A DNA stretch of 64,000 nucleotides, taken from Cloeon dipterum (taxonomy: Eukaryota; Arthropoda; Insecta; Ephemeroptera; Baetidae). The notes under the pieces were generated by a model. It was not told the DNA's origin and did not search any database. It was given only the letters and a program-made list of their open reading frames with translations. Below, piece after piece: positions 24,001 to 36,118 of this stretch. The position numbers and the translations under genes are program-made. Position 1 is the stretch's first letter; every line of letters begins with the position of its first letter. The stretch is taken from the NCBI RefSeq assembly GCF_949628265.1, contig NC_088789.1, positions 1,798,001 through 1,862,000 of the forward strand. Direction: 5' to 3'.

Positions 24001-25572
24001 ATTAATTACCTAATGCAACAGCCCAGACTGCATCATAAGCTAATGGCGCTTCCTGGTAGCCTTCGGGATAGCGCATATTGTCAATGTCGTAATTTTCCTT
24101 CTTCAACGCCTCATTCAAGCGGATTCTAAAATCGTCAGAAGTCTGCGAAACAGCAAAAGATAATAATCAAAAAAAATAAAATTCCAGTTAAAAGAAATCA
24201 ATCTACCATTCCAGACAAAGTCCTCTGGTTATTTTGATTCCACATGAGCGCCTCAGTTGTTAGATGACCTTCAGCTGCGATTCTCATTTGCTCCCTCGTG
24301 CAGTTTATTTTCTCTTTTTCCAAATTTTGTTCAAACCAGTCATCCTCGTACCATCCTAAGATTTAAATAAGTGTTGGTTTTTAAATTAAATATCGATATA
24401 TTTACCTATGAAAAACCAGACATATGATTTGCCGTAGAGTTTGTGCTTATAGACCTCACAGAGCACTCTTCTTGCGGCTACAACGTAAAACAAGCCAACG
24501 ATCACACGTGCATCTTGGCGCCTGAGGTTCCTCACTGCGTCAGTCGGGTCGGACAAGAAGCTTTGGCGCGTGACAATTTCTATTCCAGCCTCTTTGCACC
24601 TCGCTTCTAAATCTTCTACAGTCTAAATTTCCAAAACATTCAGAACATTTTCAAATTTTTCTATAAAAATTTACAGATATAAAAACTTCTTCAGCCTGCT
24701 GGAGAATAGCAACCCTGGACCAGCCAAATTTCTCCATCAACTTAATTCTAGTTGGATTGTGCACAGTGGCAGATGGGTGCGTTCGGAAAAGGGTTGGAAA
24801 GCGGTTTCTGTCTGACAAGGCAGGCGAGCTGGCACCGTAGCAGAGCTGAAAAAACAATTTTATAAACCTGAAAAAAATAATGTTTATTTCAAAATTTACC
24901 ACGACTAGATTCCACATTTTGGCCGCTTCTGCTACCGTCGTGCAAACTGTGCTGCAACCTGCCAAAAGCATCAGCTTCTGCGGTTTGTTGTATAAAAGGT
25001 TGTACATGACAGATGCACCCAATCCTGGTTCACACTAAAGAATGAATCATGATTATACTGGGGCAGTGGAATTGTACAAACATTCAACCTCGCTATCATT
25101 CCAATGCAATTTTAATATAAATCCTGGCAATAAATCAGTCCTATTGTTGACGTCTTCCAGTGCCAATCTTGCTGCCGGCTGGCATGCCTGGTAAAAAATG
25201 GATTATAATTTTACAAGAAAATTCGTATGGTTTTAATTTTAACCTGGCCACCCTGCCACCCTCCTTTCCCTCCGATGGGAAAAATGCCAGCGATGTGCAA
25301 AACATTATCATCTTTGGTTAACAGCGGATTTGACATATGAGGGGGCCCAAACACAGCCACAGCCAGTCCGACAGCGACGGCTATTGACAGGAACAGCTGC
25401 AATCAGGAAAGAAAATTTTGAAGTTGACCAAAAATTTCGATTCCCAAGTGGGGGTGCAGCCCCGGGGAAAATTCCGAGCAGAAATTCAGCACGTACCAAG
25501 GCACGGCGGACCTCGAATTTAAGCTCAACACCAAAAGGGAAATGTTATAATACATACCAAGTTTAGTCTCAT
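21054..25572 (-). CDS. GABA-B-R1: Metabotropic GABA-B receptor subunit 1
   Basis: Seventeen coding exons on the - strand: 25,572-25,558; 25,396-25,244; 25,187-25,089; 25,034-24,900; 24,845-24,675; 24,622-24,406; 24,355-24,207; 24,142-24,010; 23,957-23,830; 23,777-23,636; 23,586-23,353; 22,998-22,841; 22,783-22,576; 22,520-22,447; 22,385-22,203; 22,153-22,016; 21,368-21,054. This gives about 883 residues. Exon 1 encodes only MRLNL; joined to exon 2 it makes a hydrophobic signal peptide ([18 protein letters not shown]). The Venus-flytrap GABA-binding domain (about 36-440) keeps [31 protein letters not shown] and [12 protein letters not shown]. Seven membrane spans follow (about 470-730), with RPELEHCES and [10 protein letters not shown]. 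Near 745-800 a heptad-rich coiled coil (about [20 protein letters not shown]) would pair with GABA-B-R2. The obligate dimer signals through Gi/o. No RSRR-type retention motif was seen in the tail. Confidence 0.96.
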
Positions 25573-27744
25573 GCTGTTACGGTGCAAATTTTGAGAAAAT
25601 TCATCTCAAAATAGAGTATTGATTAAGCAATTTCCAGGCCGCCTCCCATTTTTCATCAATCAAAATTCATAATACGCCTGCGCATGCGTCGCACTCCGGG
25701 CTTTGGAGCGCTGCCGCTGCTGGAATCTCTAGATTTCACCCTTTATTTTAGCGCCAAAGATGAAAATATATCAAAATATTGTGGTGTGTAGATGTGTATA
25801 TAATATATAATCCACGATAAAAATTATGCTCTTTGAGTTATTATGCTAGAAAATTTTCATTCGATCTAAATTATTTAAAAATTAACCATTTTTCAGAAGC
25901 TATGCAACCTGTTTGTCAGTAATGCATTGGGGTTGCATAAGGGATTTTTTTTAATTTAGCGGGGGCCATCCTTCAAAACGAATTTATTTTTTGCGTTAGC
26001 ATAAATATAAATAAAGAGACTCTTGATTTACAGATGTTTATCAAGTTTAATTAAAAAATATAAGTATCATTAAAATTTTATGCAGTTTCTTATTTTCATT
26101 AGCCATACGTTAGCCAAAAATGACTTGCATAAATATTTGTAACATGATATTAAATTTATTTAGTCATCAATACATTTTGCAGATTTTGTATTGAAGCTAA
26201 TGAAAACCTATATGAAGACAAAATAATACGCTTTCCAATGCAGAAAATTGCTTCTCAACCTTTTCCAAATGATAACTAAATAAATGCTCATTAAAGTTGA
26301 ACTCGGCGCAATTTTGTGCACCTTCTGTTCTATAATATATATTTTGGATAAAATCTTTTTTATACTTATAGATAGGAGTTTCTTTTGATAGCTGAGCAAA
26401 GGAGAAGGGAAGTTTCCTAAGACGAGGAGTCTCTTGAGTAAAAATGCATTTTTCTTCAGGTTATCGCGGGGTGTAAAATTTATTTGACTTACATAATGTT
26501 ACGACGCAGGATAGCAGGAGATACCTTCATTGAGAGTTTAAATGAACCAGCAAATAAGCATTATTTGAAATAAAACTTGATCGCATATTTATTTTTCTGA
26601 CGAGGCGCAGAATTTTCTGGCCACTGAAAAGTAAATATGAAGAATAAATAAATGCCCACATAATTGACAGGAAAGTACAAAGCTAAAAGTAAGTGTAAGT
26701 ATTGGAGACTAACTAATAGTAAGTAAAACCGAGTTCAGACTCTAATACAGCAGTGGCAAAAATGATGAGATTTTTGTTATGATTTGTTTGTTCAAGAATT
26801 CAACCGATATGTTTGATCATCATAGTAAATCAACTTGCCGTCTCTGCGGCAAACAGGCAGGAAGTGTTCGCAGTTAATGCTCTTAATAACTATTTTCTTC
26901 ATTATTTAACACACATATTCGAAATAGTAACGCAGCAATACAAAAGATATACCCAAAAAAATAAAATAAAATTTGTTCCAACTCACAATCAGTTTTAACT
27001 GGAATTAAAAGAGACCATAACTTGTTCAAAGAGATTTTTAGAAAGCGGAATCATTGAAGAATAAGTGATTTGCTATCTCAGATCGCTTGGAGTTTTACAA
27101 AAATTATAATCTAAAATTCTCACTTATCAAAACCGATTTGGATGGATATTGTCCAAGATTATCAAAACATTTCTTTCGAGTTTCACATTGCATAAACGAT
27201 TAATAACGATTATCCCATTAGTTTGAATAAAATGGACTACCGTCTAACGAAGCCGACGTTCATAATAATTATATACGAGAATATTTTACGCGCCCAATAA
27301 ATGGTCACTAGTCTATGGACTGAATATTTGGCCTCTGATTTAAAATACATGTTGAAGTGAGCAACGGGCCGATTGATTTGTTGGATTAGTGTGAGTGTGT
27401 TGTGTATGTTTGGAGTTTTAGTTAAATATCGTGTTTAAATATATATTACGCACCCAGCAAAGCACTTCTAATTCGACTAGATTTGAAGAGGATGCACCGT
27501 GCCTCCAAAATCCCTTCCAACTCCACACAGCGTCTCAAAATCAGGCCCAACATTCAACATACAGTACAAAACTGGACCCAAACTGGTCTCAGTCTCACAG
27601 GCAGACTATCTGTCATTGCTTTGTTCGCGAGCCATATAAGGGTTTCATAACACATAGAAATCGGAACTGAAACAACTTCTCACACAGAAATGGGAGTAAA
27701 CAGGTTCTTCGTGCTTAAATATTTGGCACCAAATTTAGAGGGAT
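25573..27744. other. Intergenic, GABA-B-R1 5' flank to LRCH 3' end
   Basis: The first 170 bp hold the likely GABA-B-R1 promoter, including CTGCGCATGCGTCGC at about 25,678, which resembles an NRF1/Ewg site, and a GC-rich stretch. From about 25,780 to 27,400 the DNA is very AT-rich with no exon I can recognise. Near 27,744 the LRCH distal last exon begins (- strand), so part of this is its 3' untranslated region. Confidence 0.5.
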
Positions 27745-27855
27745 TCAGATGTGGGTTTGTCGAGGCTGGTGAAACTTCAGCAGCTCGCTGGTTGTGATGG
27801 CAACTCGAACAGTACCTTTCCCTTCCAGCACATCAGCTGAGGAACACATCAATGT
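27745..27855 (-). CDS. Lrch: LRCH alternative last exon, completes CH domain
   Basis: A clean acceptor (TTTTTATTGCAG) precedes an open frame of 36 codons ending in TGA. It joins in phase 0 to the donor after residue 574 of LRCH (GVPE). The peptide DVLEGKGTVRVAITTSELL lines up with the end of the calponin-homology domain of vertebrate LRCH proteins (form ...ILEEKG...VAVTVQALL), which the nearer last exon at 29,240 does not obviously match. The resulting isoform would be about 610 residues with no membrane segment. Supported by frame, splice site and homology; expression not shown. Confidence 0.8.
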   Translation of the reverse strand, partial: TLMCSSADVLEGKGTVRVAITTSELLKFHQPRQTHI

Positions 27856-29239
27856 CTGCAATAAAAAGAGCGGCTTATTTTCATCTCTTTGGAAATCGTC
27901 GGAGCAAGGCTTTGAGGAAATGAATTTGTAGGCGAAAGAAAAGGTTGAGAGTGTATTCATAAGTCTGCGAATATTTATTGATATATCATTAACAGAAACC
28001 GAGCGATTTAGCTTACCTTAAACAAATAAATTAAATCTTAAGTATAAATTCGAATTATTCAAATTAAAATTGAGTCAGCTAGCAAAATGCAAACTGGGAG
28101 TTTGCTTCCATCAGTTCTGATACAAACAAATCCAAATAATTAAGTCTTTCACATCATTTTTACAGCACAAATTCATTAGTCAGCCGTTTCAAACTTGAGG
28201 AGATCAGAGAATTTTGGTCTGTGCTCTAAATGCAAGTGCTGTACAAAATGCAAAATTATAGAACGGAATCGATATATTTTAACCTGATCACCTCTAATTT
28301 TTATCTAAAATAGATACACGAAGAAGGCTAAATAATAATCACGTGGATAATAAGTTTAGTTGATTTGTGATACTGTAACCAGGATTTTCAAAGGCATTTA
28401 GAATAATATGGCCTCTCTTTGGATGTTCAACCCGATCATCATGTTGGATAGACAAAATGGCCACTAAACTTTCTTTGATTCCTATTTGACCCTTTGGGCG
28501 CGACTAGACGAGCAGTATTTTGTGATTGATTAATATACATTAATAATATTATTGGCGTATATCGTGGTATTGATTGATCAACAACCAAACCAGGTGCTGA
28601 ATAAGCAGAAAAGTTAAGTAACTGGCTACAAAATAATCACCTACCCCATTTTACACGTTGTGTCATTGAAAAATATTATGTTATTTCCAAAGATCGCGTC
28701 CAAAATTATTGCCGATCAGTGCTTCAGGCATTTCAAAAATACAGATACAAAATACTTACTACGCAGCTACACAGGTGATTATTCAATGTTACCAAGTTTG
28801 AATTTGGTAATTTTTGGCTGTGTATATTATATTTGTTGTTGTTATAAATTATGCACTTGCAGTTAAGGCTTGTTTGTTTCGAGTTTACAGAAGATAAGCG
28901 TGTCTTTAACAGTGCTTCTTCACAAGACAGCCTGTCAAACAAGGATTGAAGAAGGAATTTCGCATCAACCAGCCCAGCAGCATTCAACGGGGGATTGAGC
29001 AAATTAGTGTATATATCACCTCTCAAAAATTGGAAGTTCGAATTCGAATGCATTTTCACGGAATACTTGTGGAGAAGCTCCTGGGCTCTGAGTGATTGCA
29101 AGCAAGGTAGATTGAAAGAAAAAACAGAAGCTGCTTTGCCTGCTTCCAGTGTGTGTTTTAAGTCTTTTGTGGTTCAGACTAGCATATTATAACTGCAAGA
29201 TCAGGAAAAAGAAACGAGTCCAAAGACAAAAAAACGCGG
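27856..29239. other. LRCH interval between its two last exons
   Basis: Would be intron for the distal isoform and 3' untranslated sequence for the proximal one. An open frame at 29,101-28,733 on the - strand has no recognisable similarity, and I do not call it an exon. Otherwise AT-rich. Confidence 0.45.
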
Positions 29240-32200
29240 TCAGAAAAATAGCGATTCTTCTTTGGGCAGAAAATAGGTCAGCACAGCGCCAGCGAGAAAG
29301 ATGGCTGACAGGATAATGCTCGACGCCCGACTGGAGCAAGCCCTGTCCGCCGCGATCTCGTCTTCCTCCGCGATATCGACATCTTCTCTGTTCGAATCCA
29401 GTTTGTCCGGATCAAAATCTTCGGGCTCCTCCTCATAGATGAGGCCGAGACCGTTGCCTCGGTACTTGTTGTTGTGATTCTGGTCGGCCACCTGCAGGAG
29501 GTGACGCACCACCTCGGCCAAAAGGGGACAGGTCCGGCAGTCCAGCAGCCACTCTGACTGAGCTAGCGCCTGCGAGAGTTGGTCCACACTCGCCTGCAAC
29601 AGAGTTACTACAGTCAGACCCGCTTTGCCGGACCTGCCCCCAAATTATCTGCTCTCAAATCAACAACTCCTACACTCCTACTCATTCCATAAAGCCTTGC
29701 TCTTTCCTCACACTTTTAGGGTTCTAGTTACTCACCTCAGGAACTCCAATCCGCCGACAAGCCTCCAAGAAGTTTTCTACATTTTTCCTGCATCTCGCCA
29801 TTGGAAGTTTTGGCTGAAATATAATTTTAAATGATTATAATCTACACAACAATTGTTTTTGGTGTCAAAATAGGTTAACTGTGACCCGTAAAATGTCCAA
29901 GTGGAGCTTTGAATTTTCTACTTAAAATTTAGCTGGTGGATCAAACGCTTACCATGCCAGGAGATGGCACGTGCACGCTAGCAACCGATCTAGGCCTCAC
30001 GTGGTTGGCCAAATGGCAGAGGACAATGCCATCTTGAAGGGCGTCACCAAGTTCCTGCGCTGGCAATGACATCTTCAACCGAGTCTCTAAGTTCTGTAAA
30101 AAGAGTATTTAGAGTTTAATCAAAATTTATTTATCTATGGCTTGTTTACTGACCTGCTTTAGTTGGGCGAGCAAAATAGCCTCTTCTTTAGCTTTTTCAT
30201 TTTCCCTCCTCATTGTGAAACTGAGAGTTCGAGTCGGCGACAACTTTTTCACGTTTTCAGGCTTCTTCCATCGGTGGTTATTATTATCAGCTTGACTGTG
30301 ACCGTTTGGAATTTGTGACTGCAATGAAAAAGATTCCTTATAGTTTTGCAGACGACGAAAAAGATTCAACTCACCTTAACGTAAGAAATGACAGCCTCCA
30401 TCTTTGGATCGAGTTTCTTCTCGCCTGTTTCTTTGCTCGCGGCAGTCTTTGGAGATATGCTCTCGGTGGGAGGTGTAGGTGGACTCGCGTCTTGCCCTCT
30501 CTTGTACACTTCCTGCGACTGCTTCCTTTGTAAACGCATTTGCTCCTTGTACTCCCTGGATTGCAAAACAAAAATCAGCCAAGCGTAACCGGCAATTAAG
30601 AAGCGTGACACGGAGAACACAAGAAAACAAATTTATTTGATGAGTTCAAACAAAAGCCTTCTCAAGTGAGAAAAGACTAAAGATACACACTGAGAAGGCT
30701 TTGCGTCATTATTAGTTACACAAGGAAATACACGTCAAGCGAGTTAATTTTAATTTCTGTAATTACAATTGCAAAGCCTTGCCAAACGTTGGGAACGCCA
30801 GTTTGAGGTTGATTAAATTGTTAAAATTTCCAGTTCGCGTTGGACATCAACTGGCGAGCCCAAAGTTTGGTCAAAGTAAAAATCCCTAAATGAGAGATGA
30901 TGTGAACTGGAGGGGTGAAATTGTTATCGTTATAAAGTGCTGAAAGGATTATACAGTGCGTCGAGTTTTACTTGAAACTGGAATGCTGAAAACAAGAATT
31001 ATAACAAGCCTTAAAAAATGGAATTCATGCAGGTATAAGATTTTTCACACTGGAAATCTGATTTCCTAGACCCGAAGCTTAAAAGTCTTTTTCAGTTAAG
31101 TCCCTTAGTTTGCCTTAAGTTCGTTTTAGTTGAGTGAAAATGTCAAAATTTTTAGACATAATAATACATTTAGAAAAACCAGGTATTTGGATGAGGGATT
31201 TTGTTACAAACTCATTACTTCCAATGGTTTCTCTCCTAAAGAGCTGATTATTACTCGACACTGCCCAATAAACCATGTTTTGTTGACGCAACTCATGAAT
31301 TTAAAACCATATCTCTGGTGTTATTCAAGTTTCAAAATTTATTTAATAATCTTCTGAATAAGGCTTAAACCTTTCATGTATTAGATTAGTTAGAAGCAGG
31401 CTCAAGGGTTTTTTGAACAATTATTTCCATGTGTTATCGTTTTCTTTCGGCACTGAAATATATTTCTAATAGTTTTCCAGTCATTCCACGCTCCCAATTG
31501 ATATTGTTCAGACAAAACGATTTTTTCGTATTCCAATTTCAGGTAAAACGCGGCGGGACACCGATTAGATAAGGAAGGATGCATGATTGAGATGAGACTA
31601 ATGAATGAGTGAGGTGAGGCTGCGGTACCTGTAGGTTTGCATGTGCTCTAAAGGCCCCTTCTTTTCCTCACCGTCCGTCACCACGGATTTGTGGCTGCAA
31701 ACCAAAATAAACAAAATTGGAGCGAGGCTCAAACAAAAGCAAATCTAAATGGTTGAGTGGGGAGCTAAATGCGAAGCACGGAAAGGGCTACAACAGCACT
31801 TACCTGGGAGTGAGGTTGTGTTGGTTGTCCACCAACCCGGCCAGCCTGTCTGGCCTCTTGGCCATCTCCTGACTTGACTGCATCTGGAAAGAGCACAACA
31901 ATGATCGATTTGGTCATTTCTCACGAACGGCGGCTTACAATGTTCTCGTCAAGGAGGCAACCGCTATCACCAGGAGAAAGAGTTGAAGGTGTGGAATGAC
32001 CGGAAGATCCGTTTGACAGACCAAGACTGCTCAGAGTGGCGGCCAATAGTGTGCCGTTCGCGGATGAGGAAGTACCGTTATGTCCATAGAAAATTTCTGG
32101 CTCTGGCGTTTTTGACACTCTGTTTGTAAAATCAGAATTTCCAAATAATTATTAAAATTTTAACTAAAAAAAAGAGAAAATAACGCACCTTCCAGGAAGG

Positions 32201-35196
32201 GTTTGTCGTCGTCTAGAAGGCCCGCGACTATCCAGTGTATCGGCATGCCTCCTACGCCCGTCCCCTCTTTGTGAAATCCCCTCCAAGTATTTAAAGATGT
32301 GAACCTTTCCTCTAGCGCAGAGCTGTAAAAGCAAACAACTTGGTCAAAACAAACAAACAGAGCGATAATATCTTTTCTTACGCCGCTCGGTGGGGAAACG
32401 AGAGGATTGTGATCTAAGCTAAGTTCCACCAGAGAATCCATTACTCTCAGTTCAACTGGAAGCGAGGAAATCTGGTTGGCAGTCAAGTCAAGCTTTTCCA
32501 ATCGAAGTGCGGCCACTTCTGTTCAAACACGGCACGAAAATGAGCACGACTAAGTAGAAAATTAGCAAACTAACCAGCTGGAAGCTGTGTCAAGTGGTTT
32601 CTTCTAGCGTTTAAAAAACGTAGTCGGTGCAGCTTGCCAATGGAGGCTGGCAGCATTGTCAACTGATTGGCCGCGACGTCTAGTTCGGCCAATTCGGACA
32701 AGCATCCGAGGTCTGATGGCAATCGTGCCAGCCTGTTGTTGGACAGCAACAGCACTTGCAGGCTGGCCAGCTGACAAATGCCAGGTGGCAACCATTGCAA
32801 TTGATTTCGGCTAAAAAATTTAAAATACAATTATAAATAAAAAATATAGCAAGGTGATTTACCTGAGGTCGAGATATATGAGTGAGCGCAAAAACTGGAT
32901 ATTGTCTGGAACGGAGCGCAGCACATTGTGATACAAATCAAGTCTTTCGAGGCAACTGAACTGACATATTTCGGCAGGCACTTCGGAAAAACGATTTTTT
33001 GACAAGTCTGAAACACAAATAAATTTGATTTATTAAGTACAAACAAATCGAAAGAAATGCAAATTTTATGCGTAAGACGAAACTGCCGGCTGGTACGTTA
33101 AAATAATGTAACCCGATAGCACTAGATTGAAAGATAACGACCCCAGAAAATGATTTAGTCTCAAGTGTAAAATTCCAAAAACATAGAATGTTAAGACAAA
33201 TTTGGGTTTAAGAAAAATTGAAAGGTGAAACACTTAAATTCATCATAACTTTTTATAGCACGCGAAAATTGAACGAGCTTAAAAACATTGGTTTGGAAAT
33301 GATAATTAAAATATAGTTTATAACAGGTAAAAAAGGGTTGAATGGCTTAAGTGACCAAAGAAATTTAATCAAAGTGGATTTATATAAGGGAAAAGTTGAA
33401 AATAATTTGGAAAGTTGGAAAAATTTGTTTAAAATTTTGGCGATCGTAAAAAAGGGCCTTGCGGCAGCAAAAATTCAATTTTTTTCCTAAATTTCCAGCG
33501 CTTGACCACATTTTCTTGGCAGATTTCGATTCCTCTCGTCGAGCTCTGTCCAACAGCATATTGAACCTTTTAGGGAAACTCTTTGTTAGGAAATAAAAAC
33601 AAAAATAGAATTTTAAGAAAGGGAAAAGTCTTCAACTTTTCTCAGAAATGTACACTGCTACTTTAGGTTAATTTTGGCTTCAACTCAATCCTAGGGAAGA
33701 GTTCATGCATTGACAACAAGCATTTTCCACGATTTTGCAGTATCAATCCTCTTTAATCTTTAATGGACGTTAAAATCAAAGTCAAATAAATTTCAATTGA
33801 AGCCGGATGATCACAACGTCGTAGCAAAGGGTATAATATCTTTAAGTCTTTTTCAAATGAGCCTGTGTGGTGATTCATATCAATCAATTGACTCCAATGC
33901 ACCATTGTCGAGGTTAGGGGTCAGCCCGCGAACAACTGGCATTGCCTCGCAGGCCTTTCGGCGAAAAGGGGCCACTGACATTTCAAACGAACGGCATACT
34001 GTTTGGGCTTGGGGCCATAATGTCTATTCCTACCATTTTCAGCGCTGCGTCACGAGCCTCAGGGGGCCACAAGAGATTAGATAGTTCATTTTTTCGCGAC
34101 CGCAGGCGGTAATTCCGTTGTGCCGAAGCCAAAAATTTTACACCGGATACGTTCTAGAAGCTCGTGGAGAACAATAATTAATTTGGCGCTTCAAGAGCTG
34201 AATTAATTAATTAAAAGCGCAAGGCTATATAGATCTTCTCGATGTAGCCTTGGCATTTTTAAAAGTTGGAAAACGTGCGCTGCTGCTATTGTTTCTTGGA
34301 CTATTTGCAGGAGCTTCGTGCATGTCCCTTTTGATAATGGAAAAGCGTATGGTAGAAATTGTAAATTAATATTCCAGCCAACACGCAAGCTACTAAATGG
34401 CAATTTGCATGCAACATTTTACGGCGCAATCAATGGCGAAATATCAGATCAATATAAATTGCGCACTGAATCAAAGCCTCACGAAAAGCTCGATTTGGGC
34501 GTCATGGAAACATCAGTGTATGTACGATAGTTCTTATCTCAATGAACTTCCCTCTATGCTAACAAAAATATTCAACTGATACTGCTGTCGAAAATCCGAA
34601 ATAATCATCCAGTTACACACACAAAATCACATCAATGCTTGTGATTTAAGAAATAAAAAATATTATAGGGGAATTAATTCTCCTCCAAAATCCTCTCTTC
34701 TCATGTGTGTGACAGAGTTCCACAAGTGCATAAATATTCAACAAGGCGACACTAATTAGAATGCGTCTAGACCGAGTCGCCGCTTTCCTGTTTCGAGCAC
34801 GGTACATAATATGTATCCACACAGGAAGGCTCAACCAGGCCCAACTTCCTGCACCCGCATAACACACTGACGTCGGAGCCGCCCTGTCGTTCTAGGCAAA
34901 CTTTTCCGGGTCTTTTAATGGATGAAAGAAGATAATAAAAAGGGTTAACTTCGATGCAATCTCATGAGTGCTTGCACACACATGGGTGCGGCGGCGCCGC
35001 ACGGGTAAATAATATTACCTGCGTTGAGGGTGTCCCCCAGAGCGAACTCTTTGCGGCCGCGAGGGAATTCCTTGAGTCTGCGGCCGCTCAGGTTGAGGTC
35101 ACCGGTACCCTGGGCCTCGTCCAGGATGCGCTCGACGGGCACATTGATCTTGTTGGAGGCCCAAGTGCGTGGATTGTGCACCATCGCACTGGCCAT
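29240..35196 (-). CDS. Lrch: LRCH, leucine-rich repeat and calponin-homology protein (membrane-tail isoform)
   Basis: Thirteen coding exons: 35,196-35,019; 33,007-32,863; 32,810-32,575; 32,518-32,382; 32,322-32,189; 32,119-31,939; 31,883-31,804; 31,694-31,629; 30,555-30,375; 30,318-30,154; 30,093-29,953; 29,813-29,736; 29,593-29,240. This gives about 691 residues. The N-terminus has the LRCH signature ILDEAQGTGDLNLSGRRLKE. LRRs cover about 60-270 (LDLYHN, LLLSNNRLARLP, LDVAANQLTMLP). A linker carries HIFKYLEG and basic/Ser-Pro stretches. The CH domain starts at about 501 (LETRLKMSLP, GIVLCHLANHVRPRSV, CRKNVENFLEACRRIGVPE). The last exon adds an acidic segment and a C-terminal membrane span (SIILSAIFLAGAVLTYFLP). 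Known LRCH proteins act at the cell cortex with DOCK or septin/actin partners. Start chosen at the ATG giving MASAMVH; the frame is open a further 14 codons upstream. Confidence 0.93.
33463..33760 (+). repeat. Interspersed repeat B, copy B3, in LRCH intron 1
   Basis: Carries TTTCCAGCGCTTGACCACAT, CTCTCGTCGAGCTCTGTCC and AGGGAAACTCTTTG, then ACAACAAGCATTTTCCACGA. Same block order as B1 and B2. Lies in the 2-kb first LRCH intron. Confidence 0.75.
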
Positions 35197-36118
35197 GTCG
35201 CCATTGAAGCGACCAAACGCTCGCACTCGCACACACACTCACTCGAACTCGATGAGTCAGTCAGCCAAATGGCCGTGTCGGGGCGCACTGCCGGCGCAGC
35301 AAGGATAACGTGAAATCAACTCGGAACCTCCGACTTTCACTTCATACGATTCATGCGAGCCGAGAGCTGCTGTGCTGCTGATACCCCACAGCTCGTTTGC
35401 AACGGCCAATCAGCGTGCACCCTCGAGGTCACGTGGTTGTATAATAGCCAATCAAAAATAATGTATTTAACTCCAGCACTTCAGACTTTTGAATCGTTCG
35501 CGCCAAGAGGTGTGTGATGGAGATTATGGAGAATTTATGTTAAATTTTGCTTTTGACAAGGAATGAATCACAAGGAATTTTCAAATTCAAGTTCATAAAT
35601 AGTTAAACTGGATAAAATACACTTTTCGCTGTCCATATATGGGATTCTCATAAGAACTGGAAAAATAATGTATGTAACCTGGCGGCAACTGTAATTTTTC
35701 CATAAATATGATAAAATCTGTCAATCGCAATCTATGCACACCCTTCTCACTTGATTCCCATTATTGGAAATTCTATTTAAATTTAGAGACATCAGCCCGA
35801 GATGATTATTTAAGGCGGCGGCTGGCGGGACGGGCTAAGCAGAATTTTTTTGTCCCGCCCTTTTCACTGTCAGTTGACAATATTTTTAACATGATATTTG
35901 ATGATGTTAAGGGCCAGATATTTTCTCCTACACATTTTTAATTATCTACCCTTTTTCACTAGCGACTGGCTGAGATCTCTATCAAAATATTGTTAAATTT
36001 GCACCTTCAAACACATTTATACTGAGATTAATTGCAATATGAATAGAATTAAATTTAAAAATATAGCTCTTATAATCAAGACCGCTTTTTATTTCCAGAA
36101 AGAAAGATAACATTAGAA
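35197..36118. other. LRCH 5' flank and RPL4 3' flank
   Basis: Contains the LRCH promoter region on the - strand (GC-richer, about 35,200-35,450, no clear TATA box), family C copy C3 (35,784-35,982), and the RPL4 3' untranslated region with an AATAAA on the - strand at about 36,088-36,094. Confidence 0.55.
35784..35982. mobile_element. Family C MITE, copy C3
   Basis: Starts TAGAGACATCAGCCCG and ends CTGGCTGAGATCTCTA, inverted partners with TA at both edges. Interior shares TTAAGGCGGCGGCTGGCGGG, TTGACAATATTTTTAA and CTACCCTTTTTCAC with other copies. Confidence 0.8.

Noticed and set aside
25211-25402. Apparent independent start in the GABA-B-R1 exon 2 frame at 25,402
   Set aside because: The codon there is TTG and belongs to a splice acceptor (TTGCAG). 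A real ATG with a GTATGT donor at 25,572-25,558 gives a complete signal peptide.
28733-29101. 122-codon frame between the two LRCH last exons
   Set aside because: Not recognised, and in LRCH transcripts it would be intron or untranslated sequence; no convincing splice site pair in frame.
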